64,000 nt of DNA from Frondihabitans sucicola (lineage in GTDB: Bacteria; Actinomycetota; Actinomycetes; Actinomycetales; Microbacteriaceae). Within the stretch, counting starts at the first letter, position 1. Every line of letters starts with the position of its first letter. The translations under genes were made by a program, and so were the position numbers. The notes under the pieces were generated by a model. That model had not been told where the DNA came from. It did not search any database and worked only from the letters and a program-made list of their open reading frames with translations. The DNA lies in assembly GCF_030296615.1 (NCBI RefSeq), contig NZ_AP027732.1, positions 2,356,001 to 2,420,000 of the forward strand, in the 5' to 3' direction. Below, one piece after another: positions 53,614-62,720 of this stretch.

Positions 53614-54027
53614 CTAAGGCTGGGGAACGGCGAACGCCGTCTCGAGCGCGAGGCGGGTCCCGGCCGGTATCGGCACGGGACGGTGCGACTCGCCGTCGAC
53701 GAAGACGGTCACGAACTCTCCGGTCGCGAGCTCCGCGTCGTCGGAGGCGCGGACGATCCGGGGCCGCCAGGTCACGCTCGTCCGGCCGAGCCGGCCGACG
53801 CCCAGCTCGACCGCGATCTCCTCCGGGAAGGACGCCGAGGCGCTGAACGAGCAGGACGAGGCGACGCAGTAGCCGAGGACGTCGTCGACGAGGGGCCGAA
53901 GACCCGCTTCCTCGATCATCCACGTGTTGATCACGGTGTCCATCGCGGCGTAGTAGACGGTGTTGTTGAGATGGCCGTACATGTCGTTGTCGTTCCAGCG
54001 CGTGGGCACGACTCGGCGATAGGACAT
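53614..54027 (-). CDS. Acyl-CoA thioesterase (4-hydroxybenzoyl-CoA thioesterase fold)
   Basis: A 137-residue hotdog-fold protein: VVPTRWNDNDMYGHLNNTVYYAAMDTVINTW (in part) carries the D-x-x-G-H-L-N-N motif of the 4HBT family, with the catalytic aspartate in NDNDMYGHLNN, followed by CSFSASASFPEEIAVELGV and TGEFVTVFVDGESHRPVPIP. It hydrolyses acyl-CoA thioesters. Its start overlaps the TetR stop (TGATG at 54025-54029), so regulator, thioesterase and ligase form one operon. Confidence 0.88.
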   Translation of the reverse strand: MSYRRVVPTRWNDNDMYGHLNNTVYYAAMDTVINTWMIEEAGLRPLVDDVLGYCVASSCSFSASASFPEEIAVELGVGRLGRTSVTWRPRIVRASDDAELATGEFVTVFVDGESHRPVPIPAGTRLALETAFAVPQP

Positions 54028-54667
54028 CAGGACTCCCTCAGGACGTACTGGAAGGCGGCGCGGGCACGCTCGGCGCTGGGGCGCTCTCCGGTGATCAGGT
54101 CGGCGTAGGTGAACGACTCCGAGATGCGGACGAGGAGGTAGGCGAGGTCGTGGACGGACAGCTCGAACGTCATCCTGCCCGCCTCCTCTCGGCCGTCAGC
54201 ATCGCCTCGACGACGGCGATGTAGCGGAGCTGGACCTGGCTCTCCTTCGTCGTCAGGACCCGGAGGGCTCTGGCGGGCTCCCGTTTCAGGAAGCCCTGGA
54301 AGGACGGCGCGGCGATCAGGGTGGCCACGAAGTCTCCCAGCACCGTCGTGATCCTGGCCGCACCCGTCGTCGCGGTGGCGCGCTCGATCCGGGTCAGGGT
54401 CGGCTCGGCCAGCGACCAGAGCACTTCGCTCACGAGGGCGTCGCGATTGCCGAGCCAGCGGAACAGCGAGGTGCGGTCGACGCCGAGCTGCGCGGCGAGC
54501 ACGTTCATGTCGACGCGCTCGCCGGCGAGGAACGTGCGGCGGGCGAACACGAACGAGCGGACGGTGTCGGTGTGGTGCCCGGACGCGAGCCGACGGGACA
54601 GCTCGGACGGCACCCGGTCGACGGCAACGGTCGCCCACGCGGTGGGGGCGGCGGTCTGCATCGACAT
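54027..54667 (-). CDS. TetR-family regulator, QsdR-like (frameshifted)
   Basis: About 213 residues after repair of a one-base change near 54178-54190. The N-terminal helix-turn-helix is seen in FLAGERVDMNVLAAQLGVDRTSLFRWLGNRDALVSEVLW (in part), a TetR layout in which the recognition helix is RTSLFRWLGNRD. The C-terminus (FELSVHDLAYLLVRISESFTYADLITGERPSAERA, in part) matches the QsdR-type ending. QsdR represses lactone-degradation genes in rhodococci. It is divergent from the acyl-CoA dehydrogenase operon, and a 24-bp palindrome lies between them. The regulated substrate is probably a fatty acyl or lactone compound. Confidence 0.83.
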
Positions 54668-54698
54668 GCGAGCACTCTAAACGCTTTCCGAGAGCCCG

Positions 54699-54722
54699 TG
54701 CAACATTCTCAAGAATGATGCA
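54699..54722. promoter_or_regulatory. 24-bp palindromic operator for the TetR-type regulator
   Basis: Arms TGCAACATTCT (54699-54709) and AGAATGATGCA (54712-54722) pair at all but one position around a central CA. It lies 32 bp upstream of the regulator start and 48 bp upstream of the acyl-CoA dehydrogenase start, where a TetR dimer would block both promoters. Confidence 0.8.
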
Positions 54723-54769
54723 AGATGGACTCAATCGGTTGTCACACGTCGATCAATGGAGCTCACACA

Positions 54770-55975
54770 ATGACCACTGCCACGCCCACGGGCACCGCAA
54801 CCCAGTACCTCACCAGCGACTTCTACTTCGCTCAAGACGCCCTGACCGCTCGCGAGAACGAGTCGATCCACGAGCTGCGTTCCTTCCTCGACGCCGAGGT
54901 GACGCCGATCATCGACGACTACTGGGAGCGCGCGGAATTCCCCATGCACCTCATCAAGCCGCTCGCCGACATCGGGGCGTACGGAGCGCTCTGGGAGGAG
55001 TCGCGCCAGTTCGAGAACTCGGCCAAGTACCGCGGCTGGGCCGCTCTCGAATCCGGACGCGCCGACGCGTCCGTGTCGACGTTCATCGGCGTCACGTCCG
55101 GCCTCGCGATGGGGTCCATCGGCGTCGGCGGCAGCCCCGAGCAGCGAGCCGAATGGCTGCCGAAGCTCGGCCGCGGCGAGATCGTCGGCGCGTTCGGCCT
55201 GACCGAGCCGTTGTCCGGATCCGACTCCGCCCGCGGCCTCCGCACCACGGCGACGCGCACCGGCGACTCGTGGACCTTGAACGGCTCCAAGCGCTGGATC
55301 GGCAACGCGACCTTCGCCGACGTCATCGTCATCTGGGCGCGCGACACCGCCGACAACCAGGTGAAGGGCTTCCTCGTCACGAGCGACACCCCCGGCTTCG
55401 TCGCCACCAAGATCGAGCACAAGCAGTCCCTCCGCGCCGTGCAGAACGCCGACATCACGCTCACCGACGTGGTCGTGCCCGAGGAGCGCCGCCTCCAGCG
55501 CGTGAACTCGTTCCGGGAGACAGCGCAGGTGCTGCTGCTGACGCGCGCCGACGTCGCGTGGCAGGCGATCGGCAACTCGATCGGGGCGTACGAGGCCGCT
55601 GTCGCCTACGTGAAGGAGCGCGAGCAGTTCGGCAAGAAGCTGTCGTCGTTCCAACTGGTGCAAGACCTGCTGTCACGCTGCCTGTCGAACATCTCCGCGT
55701 CGATCGCGCTCTGCATGCAGACGTCCGACCTGCTCGACCAGGGGCGTCAGACCGACGCCCACGCGTCGATGGCCAAGTCGTTCGCCACGTCGAAGATGCG
55801 CGAGACCGTCGGCTGGTGCCGCGAGGTCATGGGCGGCAACGGCATCGTCCTCGACTACGGGGTGGCCCGGCGGTTCGCCGACGCCGAGGCGATCTACTCG
55901 TTCGAGGGCACCCGCGAGATGAACTCGCTGATCGTCGGGCGCGCCATCACCGGCACCAGCGCCTTCGTCTCATGA
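54770..55975 (+). CDS. Acyl-CoA dehydrogenase
   Basis: A 401-residue flavoenzyme. Seen are the N-terminal helical domain (IHELRSFLDAEVTPIIDDYW), the middle beta-domain signature (GAFGLTEPLSGSDS, TRTGDSWTLNGSKRWIGNA) and the C-terminal domain (YVKEREQFGKKLSSFQLVQD, WCREVMGGNGIVLDYGVARRFAD, IYSFEGTREMNSLIVGRAIT, each in part). The catalytic glutamate is in YSFEGTRE. It introduces the alpha-beta double bond in acyl-CoA; some residues recall glutaryl-CoA dehydrogenases. Start ATG at 54770. Its stop overlaps the thiolase start by ATGA. Confidence 0.92.
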   Translation: MTTATPTGTATQYLTSDFYFAQDALTARENESIHELRSFLDAEVTPIIDDYWERAEFPMHLIKPLADIGAYGALWEESRQFENSAKYRGWAALESGRADASVSTFIGVTSGLAMGSIGVGGSPEQRAEWLPKLGRGEIVGAFGLTEPLSGSDSARGLRTTATRTGDSWTLNGSKRWIGNATFADVIVIWARDTADNQVKGFLVTSDTPGFVATKIEHKQSLRAVQNADITLTDVVVPEERRLQRVNSFRETAQVLLLTRADVAWQAIGNSIGAYEAAVAYVKEREQFGKKLSSFQLVQDLLSRCLSNISASIALCMQTSDLLDQGRQTDAHASMAKSFATSKMRETVGWCREVMGGNGIVLDYGVARRFADAEAIYSFEGTREMNSLIVGRAITGTSAFVS

Positions 55976-57197
55976 CCGAAGCCGTCATCGTCGCGACCTC
56001 CCGTACCCCGATCGGCCGCGCCTTCAAGGGATCCCTGCGCGACGTCCGCGCCGACGACCTCGCCGCCTTCGTCGTGCGCGACGTCCTCGACAGGGTGCCC
56101 GAGCTCGATCCTGCGACCATCGCCGACCTGATGATGGGGTGCGGGATGCCCGGCGGGGAGCAGGGCATGAACATCGCCCGCATCGTCGCCGTCGCGCTCG
56201 GCTACGACCACCTGCCCGGCACCACCGTGAACCGCTACTGCTCGTCGAGCCTGCAGACGACCCGCATGGCGTTCCACGCGATCAAGGCCGGAGAAGGCGA
56301 CGTCTTCCTGTCGGCCGGCGTCGAGTCCGTGTCGCGTTCGACTCGCGGCTCGAGCGACTACATCCCGGGCGAGAAGCTCGAGAACCCGCTGTTCGACGAA
56401 GCCATCGCCCGCGCGGCGCAGCGCAAAGAGGAGGCGGAGGCGTCTGGCGCGACCCGCGTGACGACGACGAGCTCCCCGACCCGTACATCGCCATGGGCGA
56501 GACCGCCGAGAACGTCGCCGGGCTGAAGGGCGTCTCGCGCGCCGAGCAGGACGAATTCGCCGCGCTCAGTCAGAACCGCGCCGAACAGGCGATCGCCGAC
56601 GGCTTCTGGGCTCGAGAGATCACGCCGTACACGCTTCCGGACGGCACGGTGGTGAGCGCCGACGACGGACCCCGCGCCGGCACGACCGTCGAGACGCTCT
56701 CCGGCCTGTCGCCCGTGTTCCGCCCCGACGGCACGGTCACGGCCGGCAACGCCTGTCCGCTGAACGACGGGGCCGCCGCCGTGGTCGTCATGAGCGACAC
56801 CCGCGCGCGCGACCTCGGCCTGACACCGCTGGCGCGCATCGTCTCGACGGGCGTCACCGGTCTGAGCCCCGAGATCATGGGCCTGGGCCCGGTCGAGGCG
56901 TCGCGGCAGGCGCTGAGCCGAGCCGGGCTCACGATCGACGACATCGACCTCGTCGAGATCAACGAGGCGTTCGCCGCCCAGGTGATCCCGTCGGCACGCG
57001 AGCTCGGTGTCTCCTCCGACAAGCTCAACGTCTTCGGCGGCGCCATCGCCGTCGGCCACCCGTTCGGAATGACGGGCGCCAGGATCACGGGAACCCTGCT
57101 CAACGCACTCCGCACCCGCGACGCCCAGTTCGGACTCGAGACCATGTGCGTCGGCGGCGGTCAGGGCATGGCCATGGTCGTCGAGCGTCTCTCGTGA
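55972..57197 (+). CDS. Thiolase (acetyl-CoA C-acyltransferase), frameshifted
   Basis: A 408-residue thiolase. The acyl-accepting cysteine is in TTVNRYCSSSLQT, the family GHP motif is in GGAIAVGHPFGMTGARIT and the C-terminal active-site cysteine in ETMCVGGGQGMAM; VEINEAFAAQV is also present. It performs the last step of beta-oxidation, cleaving a 3-ketoacyl-CoA. One base is missing at about 56446-56460; repair restores PRDDDELPDPYIAMGETAENVA. ATG at 55972 overlaps the dehydrogenase stop, and its own stop overlaps the alcohol dehydrogenase start by GTGA. Confidence 0.9.
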
Positions 57198-58316
57198 CCA
57201 CCGTCGTCCAGGGGTCGTGCTCGAGCGCAACGATGCCGAGAAACCCTTCGCAGGATCACACCCGCTCACGCTCTCGAGGCTGGAGCTGGACGATCCGGGG
57301 CCGGGCGAGATCCTGGTCCGCATCGAGGCCGCCGGTGTCTGCCACAGCGACCTGTCCGTGGTCGACGGCAACCGTCTCCGCCCGGTGCCGATGCTCCTCG
57401 GCCACGAGGCGGCAGGCATCGTGGAGGAGCTCGGCGCCGGAGTCGACGCTCTCGCGGTCGGCGACCGCGTCGTGATGACCTTCCTTCCGCGCTGCGGCGA
57501 GTGCGAGCACTGCCGCACCGACGGTCGTCTGCCCTGCAGCGTCGGCAGCGCGGCCAACAACGAGGGCTCCCTCGTGGGAGGAGGGACGCGTCTGCACCGC
57601 GACGGCGCTCCCGTCCACCACCACCTCGGCGTCTCCGCGTTCGCGACGCACGCCGTCGTGAGCACCACGTCGGTGGTCCGGGTCGACCCCGATGTGCCGG
57701 CCGACGTCGCGGCGCTGCTGGGCTGCGCCGTCCTGACCGGCGGCGGCGCCGTGCTCAACGCCGGCCGCCCCGCCCCCGCCGACGACGTCCTGGTGGTTGG
57801 ACTCGGCGGTGTCGGCATGGCAGCCGTCCTCGTTGCCAGAGCGACCGGGCACCGGGTGATCGGCGTGGACGCTCTGCCGTCCAAGCTGTCGCTGGCGCTC
57901 GATCTCGGCGCCGACGCCGTCTACACGCCCGACGAGGCGCTCGAGAAGGTCGTCCGTGCGCCCGTCGTCATCGAGGCGGCAGGGCATCCCGCCGCTTTCG
58001 AGACGGCTTTCAAGCTGACGGCTGCGGGTGGCATCACCGTCACGGTCGGGCTGCCGCGACCTGACGCGCGCTCGTCGATCGCCCCGCTGACGCTCACCGC
58101 CGAGGCTCGCACGATCGTCGGAAGCTACCTGGGCTCGTCGGTGCCGGCCCGCGACATCCCGACCTACGTCGACCTCTGGCGTCAGGGCCGACTCCCGGTC
58201 GAGAAGCTCGTCTCGGCTCGCATCGGGCTCGACGGCCTCAACGAGGCGATGGACGCCCTGGCATCGGGCGAAGCCCTCCGTCAGCTCATCGTCTTCCCCC
58301 GACCACGTCCGCCTGA
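57194..58316 (+). CDS. Zinc-dependent alcohol dehydrogenase (MDR family), two frameshifts
   Basis: About 374 residues. Seen are AAGVCHSDLSVVDG with the catalytic zinc cysteine, LLGHEAAGIVEELG with the zinc histidine, the structural zinc cysteines in RCGECEHCRTDGRLPC, and the Rossmann motif VVGLGGVGMAAVLVARA. One base is lost in the G4 run at 57211-57214 just after the GTG start and one in the C5 run at 58296-58300; a sixth C there places a TGA at 58314-58316 directly after VFPPTTSA. It probably oxidises a hydroxy- or alcohol intermediate of the pathway. It overlaps the thiolase stop by GTGA. Confidence 0.88.
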
Positions 58317-58427
58317 ACCCGTGAAATCGGACATCGCTCCCGTCCGCGGACGAAAGCGATGTGCCGGGCCCCGGGGTCCGGCGACCGACCAGCTCGAACC
58401 GCACGCATCGAACGAAAGGAACCACCC

Positions 58428-59183
58428 ATGGCAGAGCAACGAATCGCCATCGTCACCGGCGGAGGCCGCGGCATCGGCGCCGCCGTCGGCCGGAAGCTCT
58501 CGGCGGACGGCCTGGCCGTCGCCCTGCTCGACCTCAACGAGGAGGACGCCACGGCGACCGCCGCCGAGATCACCGCGGCCGGCGGACGGGCCATCGGCCT
58601 GAAAGTCGACGTCGCCGACGAGGAGGCGGTGGAGGCCGCCGTCGAGGACGTCGCCTCTCAGCTCGGCGCGCCGACGGTGCTGATCAACAACGCGGGCGTC
58701 CTGCGCGACAACCTCCTCTTCAAGATGAGCGTCTCCGACTGGGACACCGTCCTCGGCGTCCATCTCCGCGGTGCCTTCCTGATGAGCCGCGCCGTGCAGA
58801 GGTTCCAGGTCGAAGCGAAGTGGGGCAGGATCGTCAACCTCTCGTCGTCGTCAGCCCTCGGCAACCGCGGCCAGGCGAACTACTCGGCGGCCAAAGCGGG
58901 CATGCAGGGGTTCACCAAGACCCTCGCGATCGAGCTCGGACCGTTCGGGGTGACCGTCAACGCGATCGCACCCGGCTTCATCGAGACGGCCATGATCGAG
59001 CAGACCGCCGCCCGGATGAAGGTGTCGCTCGAGACATTCCTCGAAGAGGCCGCCAAGCAGATCGCCGTGCGGCGAGTCGGCCAGCCCGACGACGTGGCGG
59101 CCGCCGCCTCGTTCTTCTGCTCCGAGGGGGCCGGCTACGTCTCCGGGCAGGTCCTGTACGTGGCGGGCGGGCCGCTGTCGTGA
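58428..59183 (+). CDS. Short-chain dehydrogenase/reductase (FabG-like)
   Basis: A 251-residue classical SDR. The cofactor motif is VTGGGRGIGAAVG, followed by VDVADEEAVEAAV, the NNAG motif (LINNAGVLRDN), the catalytic serine in VNLSSSSALGN and the YxxxK pair in QANYSAAKAGMQG, then LGPFGVTVNAIAPGFIETAM. The complete Asn-Ser-Tyr-Lys set is present. It acts on a 3-hydroxy/3-keto acyl-CoA-type substrate, probably as the beta-oxidation dehydrogenase of this operon. ATG at 58428 follows GAAAGGA, 111 bases after the alcohol dehydrogenase stop; its own stop overlaps MaoC by GTGA. Confidence 0.93.
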   Translation: MAEQRIAIVTGGGRGIGAAVGRKLSADGLAVALLDLNEEDATATAAEITAAGGRAIGLKVDVADEEAVEAAVEDVASQLGAPTVLINNAGVLRDNLLFKMSVSDWDTVLGVHLRGAFLMSRAVQRFQVEAKWGRIVNLSSSSALGNRGQANYSAAKAGMQGFTKTLAIELGPFGVTVNAIAPGFIETAMIEQTAARMKVSLETFLEEAAKQIAVRRVGQPDDVAAAASFFCSEGAGYVSGQVLYVAGGPLS

Positions 59184-59656
59184 GCGGGGGCCCGGTGGTC
59201 TTCGCCTCGCCCGCCGACCTCGTGGCCGACGGCGTGATCGGTACCGCGCTCGGCCCGTCGTCGTGGCTGAGCATCGACCAGGAACGTATCCAGGCGTTCG
59301 CAGACGCGACGGGCGACCAGCAGTGGATCCACACGGATCCTGCCCGCGCCGAAGGCGGCCCGTTCGGCGCCACGATCGCGCACGGCTACCTCACGCTGTC
59401 GCTGCTCCCGACGCTGACCGACGAGCTGCTGCGGGTCGACGGCAGCTCGGCGGCGATCAACTACGGCGCCGACAAGCTGCGCTTCGTGCAGCCCGTCGTC
59501 GTCGGGAGCCGAGTGCGTGCCGTCGGCTCCATCACATCGGCCGATGCAGGATCGTCCGGCGTCAAGCTGAGTTACCGGGTCACCGTCGAGATCGACGGCT
59601 CCGAGCGACCGGCGCTGGTCGTCGACACGATCACGCTCTTCGTCCCCGCCGGGTGA
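59180..59656 (+). CDS. MaoC-family (R)-enoyl-CoA hydratase
   Basis: A 158-residue hotdog-fold hydratase. The hydratase 2 motif is seen in FADATGDQQWIHTDPARAEGGPFGATIAHGYLTLSLLP (in part), with the catalytic aspartate in ATGDQQWIH and the histidine after it. It is followed by INYGADKLRFVQPVVVGSRVRA. The enzyme adds water to a 2-enoyl-CoA. Start GTG at 59180 overlaps the SDR stop. It completes a set of dehydrogenase, hydratase, SDR and thiolase, enough for a full beta-oxidation round. Confidence 0.92.
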   Translation: MSGGPVVFASPADLVADGVIGTALGPSSWLSIDQERIQAFADATGDQQWIHTDPARAEGGPFGATIAHGYLTLSLLPTLTDELLRVDGSSAAINYGADKLRFVQPVVVGSRVRAVGSITSADAGSSGVKLSYRVTVEIDGSERPALVVDTITLFVPAG

Positions 59657-59696
59657 CGGGGCCCGACGCGCCACCCATCCGGTGGCGCCCGGAGAT

Positions 59697-59708
59697 TACA
59701 ACGTTGTA
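59697..59708. promoter_or_regulatory. LacI-type operator upstream of GH2
   Basis: TACAACGTTGTA is a perfect 12-bp palindrome, 46 bp before the GH2 start and with an AT-rich word (CCTTAAGG) just after it. Such sites bind LacI-family sugar repressors. No LacI gene lies in the window beyond the GntR/LacI hybrid at 12813, so its regulator is elsewhere. Confidence 0.6.
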
Positions 59709-59753
59709 GCCTTAAGGGGCACGCACCCGCCACGACCTCAAGGACGAGAGCCA

Positions 59754-61626
59754 ATGACCACCGCCATCCCGCGCCCCGACTACCCCCGTCCCCAGTTCAC
59801 CCGCGAGCAGTGGCTGAACCTCAACGGCCAGTGGCAGTTCGAGTTCGATCCGGGCGACTCCGGCTTCGAGCGAGGGCTGTCCGACGGTGGTCGGGCGCTC
59901 GGCCGCGAGATCACGGTCCCGTTCGCACCCGAGTCCGACCTGTCGGGCATCGGCGACGTCGACTTCCACAACGCCGTCTGGTATCGGCGCGAGGTCACGG
60001 TCCCGGGGAGTGGGCCGGCAGGATCCTGCTGCACTTCGGCGCGGTCGACCACGACACCACGGTCTGGGTCGACGGGCGCGAAGTCGGGCGCCACCGCGGC
60101 GGATTCACGAGCTTCACGTTCGACCTCACCGCCACGGCCGGGGTCCGCGCCGGCGACACCGTCGTCGTGACCCTGCGCGCCCGCGACTCGAAAGACCTCC
60201 CTCAGGCGCGCGGCAAGCAGTCGACCGAGTACGCCAACCACGATGCCGACTACACCCGCACGACCGGAATCTGGCAGACCGTCTGGCTCGAGCCGGTGCC
60301 CGAGATCGCCCTCAAGCGGCCGCGCATCACCCCCGACCTCGAGAGCGAGTCGTTCTCCGTCGAGGTCCCGCTGAGCAGCGGGCTCGCCGGGGGCGCGTGC
60401 GCGTCGTCGTCTCGGACGAGAACGGCAAGCTCGCCACCGAGGGCGCCCGCGCCGACCTCTCCCTGTCGCCGAGAGTCACCGTCCGCATCCCGGCCGACCG
60501 CGTGCGCGTGTGGTCGATCTCCGACCCGCACCTCTACGACGTCCGCATCGAACTCCTCGACGCCGACTCGCGCCTGGTCGACTCCGTCGGCAGCTACGCC
60601 GGCCTCCGGAGTGTTTCGATCGTGGGGCGCGCGATCCTGATCAACGGCGAGACCGTCTTTCAGCGGCTCGTGCTCGATCAGGGGCTGTACGCCGACGGCC
60701 TGCTGACGGCTCCGTCCGACGACGCCCTGGTCCGCGACATCCGGCTCAGCATGGAGGCGGGCTTCAACGGGGCGCGCCTGCACCAGAAGGTCTTCGAGGA
60801 GCGCTTCCTGTTCCACGCCGACCGGCTCGGCTACCTCGTCTGGGGCGAGTTCGGCGACTGGGGTTGCAAGACCACGGGGCCGAGCGACGACCGGCAGCAG
60901 CCGAACGCCAGCTACATCACGCAGTGGCTCGAGGCCCTCGAGCGCGACTACTCGCACCCGGCGATCATCGGCTGGTGCCCGCTCAACGAGACGCGCCAGC
61001 ACATCTCCGACACGATCACGGTCCTCGACGACGTCATGCACGGGATGTTCCTGGCCACCAAGGCCATGGACACGTCCCGGCCCGTGCTCGACACCTCGGG
61101 CTACTCGCACCGCGTCTTCGAGACCGACGTCTACGACTCGCACAACTACGACCAGGTCCCGGCGACTTTCGCGGCCACCCTGGGGATGCTCGATCCTGCG
61201 ACGAACACGGCCTTCCTCAACACGGAGGACGACCGCGACTTCCACCAGGAGGGCGTCACGCCCTGGAGCGTGCCCTACAACGGCCAGCCCTACTTCTGCA
61301 GCGAGTTCGGCGGCATCTGGTGGAACGCCGAGGCGGCCGCCGCGGCCGATGCCCCCGAACAGTCGGGCACGACGTCGTGGGGCTACGGCGTGAGAGTGCG
61401 CACCGTCGACGAGTTCTACGCCCGCTTCGAGGGCCTCGTCACCGCCCTGCTCGGCAACGAGCACATGTTCGGGTACTGCTACACGCAGCTGACCGATGTG
61501 TTCCAGGAGCAGAACGGTCTCTACGACTTCGATCGCGAAGACAAGTTCGACATCGAGCGGATCCGCGAGATCCAGACCCGCGTCGCTGCGATCGAGACGG
61601 CGGCCCGCGTGTCGGCGGCCCGGTAA
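59754..61626 (+). CDS. Glycoside hydrolase family 2, two frameshifts
   Basis: About 624 residues, cytosolic with no signal peptide. The N-terminal sugar-binding sandwich (REQWLNLNGQWQFEFDPGDSG in part, VWYRREVTVP, VWVDGREVGRHRGGFTSF), an immunoglobulin-like middle and the TIM barrel (LYADGLLTAPSDDALVRDI in part, MEAGFNGARLHQK) are visible. The acid/base glutamate is in GWCPLNETRQ and the nucleophile in YFCSEFGGIWW. Bases are lost in the G4 run at 60005-60008 and the G5 run at 60389-60393. Length and motifs fit the GH2 branch near beta-galactosidases and beta-glucuronidases; exact sugar not assignable. Start ATG at 59754. Confidence 0.9.
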
Positions 61627-61635
61627 ACTCGGGGC

Positions 61636-62619
61636 GTGAAAGCCGTCGTCATCGAGAGTCTCGACGGGCCGAGTTCCGCCCGCCTCACCGAGTTCCCCGA
61701 ACCGACGGGAAGCCACGAGCGCGCAGGCGGCCAGCGAGTCGTCGTCGACGTCCGGGCCGCCGGCCTGTCCGTAATCGACAACCTGCAGGCGCGCGGGGTC
61801 TACCAGTACCGCACGCCCCCGCCCTACGTGGTCGGAAGCGAGGTCGCCGGTGTCGTGAGCGAGGCGGATCCTGCGTCGGGATTCGCTCTCGGCGACCGAG
61901 TGGCCGGCATCGTCTTCTGGGGCGCGGCGGCCGAGAAGTGCCTCATCGCACCCGATTACTCGGTGAAGCTCCCCGATTCCGTCTCGTTCGCGGACGGGGC
62001 CGCGATCTACCTCAACTACTCGACGGCCTGGTTCGCGTACCACCGAGCCGAGGTGCGCGCAGGGCAGACGGTGCTGGTCCACGGCGCCGCGGGCGGCGTG
62101 GGCACGGCCGCCCTCGACCTCGCCGCGTCCTTCGGCGCGCGCGCCATCGCCGTCGTCTCCACGGAGGCGAAGGCCGAGGTCGCCCGTCGCGCGGGTGCCT
62201 GGGCCGTCGTCGCGAGCGGCGGCGACTGGCTCGCGGAGGTCCGGGAGCTCACCGAGGGGCGCGGCGTCGACGTCGTCTTCGACCCGGTCGGGGGCGACCG
62301 GTTCACCGACTCGCTCCGCTCGCTTCGGACCGGAGGCACCCTGGTCGTCATCGGTTTCGTCGGCGGCTCGATCCCGACGGTCAAGGTCAACCGCCTGCTG
62401 CTGCGCAATCTGCGAATCACCGGCATCTCGATGGACACGATGGACGACGAGTATCCCGGAACGCTCCGGATGGTCCGCGACGCCGTCCAAGACCTCCTCG
62501 CGGCCGGCCGGATCCACCCTCTCGTCGGGGCCACGTATCCGATGGCGCACACCCAGGAGGCGCTGCAGGCGCTGGAGGAGCGCTCGACGATCGGCAAGGT
62601 CGTGGTCGACGTTCCCTGA
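61636..62619 (+). CDS. Quinone oxidoreductase/zinc-less MDR reductase
   Basis: A 327-residue medium-chain reductase of the NADPH:quinone oxidoreductase type. Seen are RAAGLSVIDNLQARGVYQY, PPYVVGSEVAGVVSE, FALGDRVAG, and the NADPH-binding LVHGAAGGVGTAALDLA, followed by VVFDPVGGDRFTDSLR and LVVIGFVGGSIP. No zinc-binding cysteine cluster is present. It reduces quinones or enones. GTG at 61636 lies 9 bases after the GH2 stop, so the two are probably co-transcribed, though no shared pathway is obvious. Confidence 0.9.
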   Translation: MKAVVIESLDGPSSARLTEFPEPTGSHERAGGQRVVVDVRAAGLSVIDNLQARGVYQYRTPPPYVVGSEVAGVVSEADPASGFALGDRVAGIVFWGAAAEKCLIAPDYSVKLPDSVSFADGAAIYLNYSTAWFAYHRAEVRAGQTVLVHGAAGGVGTAALDLAASFGARAIAVVSTEAKAEVARRAGAWAVVASGGDWLAEVRELTEGRGVDVVFDPVGGDRFTDSLRSLRTGGTLVVIGFVGGSIPTVKVNRLLLRNLRITGISMDTMDDEYPGTLRMVRDAVQDLLAAGRIHPLVGATYPMAHTQEALQALEERSTIGKVVVDVP

Positions 62620-62720
62620 GGTATGGCAGGCGCTCACGAGCGAGCCGCGGTCGGCCGTGGGTGACCTCGGGCGCGGCGTGTGCCTGTCTGACCGGGCGCC
62701 TCGGTCGCCTACTCTGAAGT

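Noticed and set aside
57217-58602. An alcohol dehydrogenase with a 100-residue Arg/Pro-rich extension running into the SDR gene
   Set aside because: The extension is out-of-frame sequence. Adding one C in the run 58296-58300 produces a stop at 58314-58316 immediately after the normal C-terminus.
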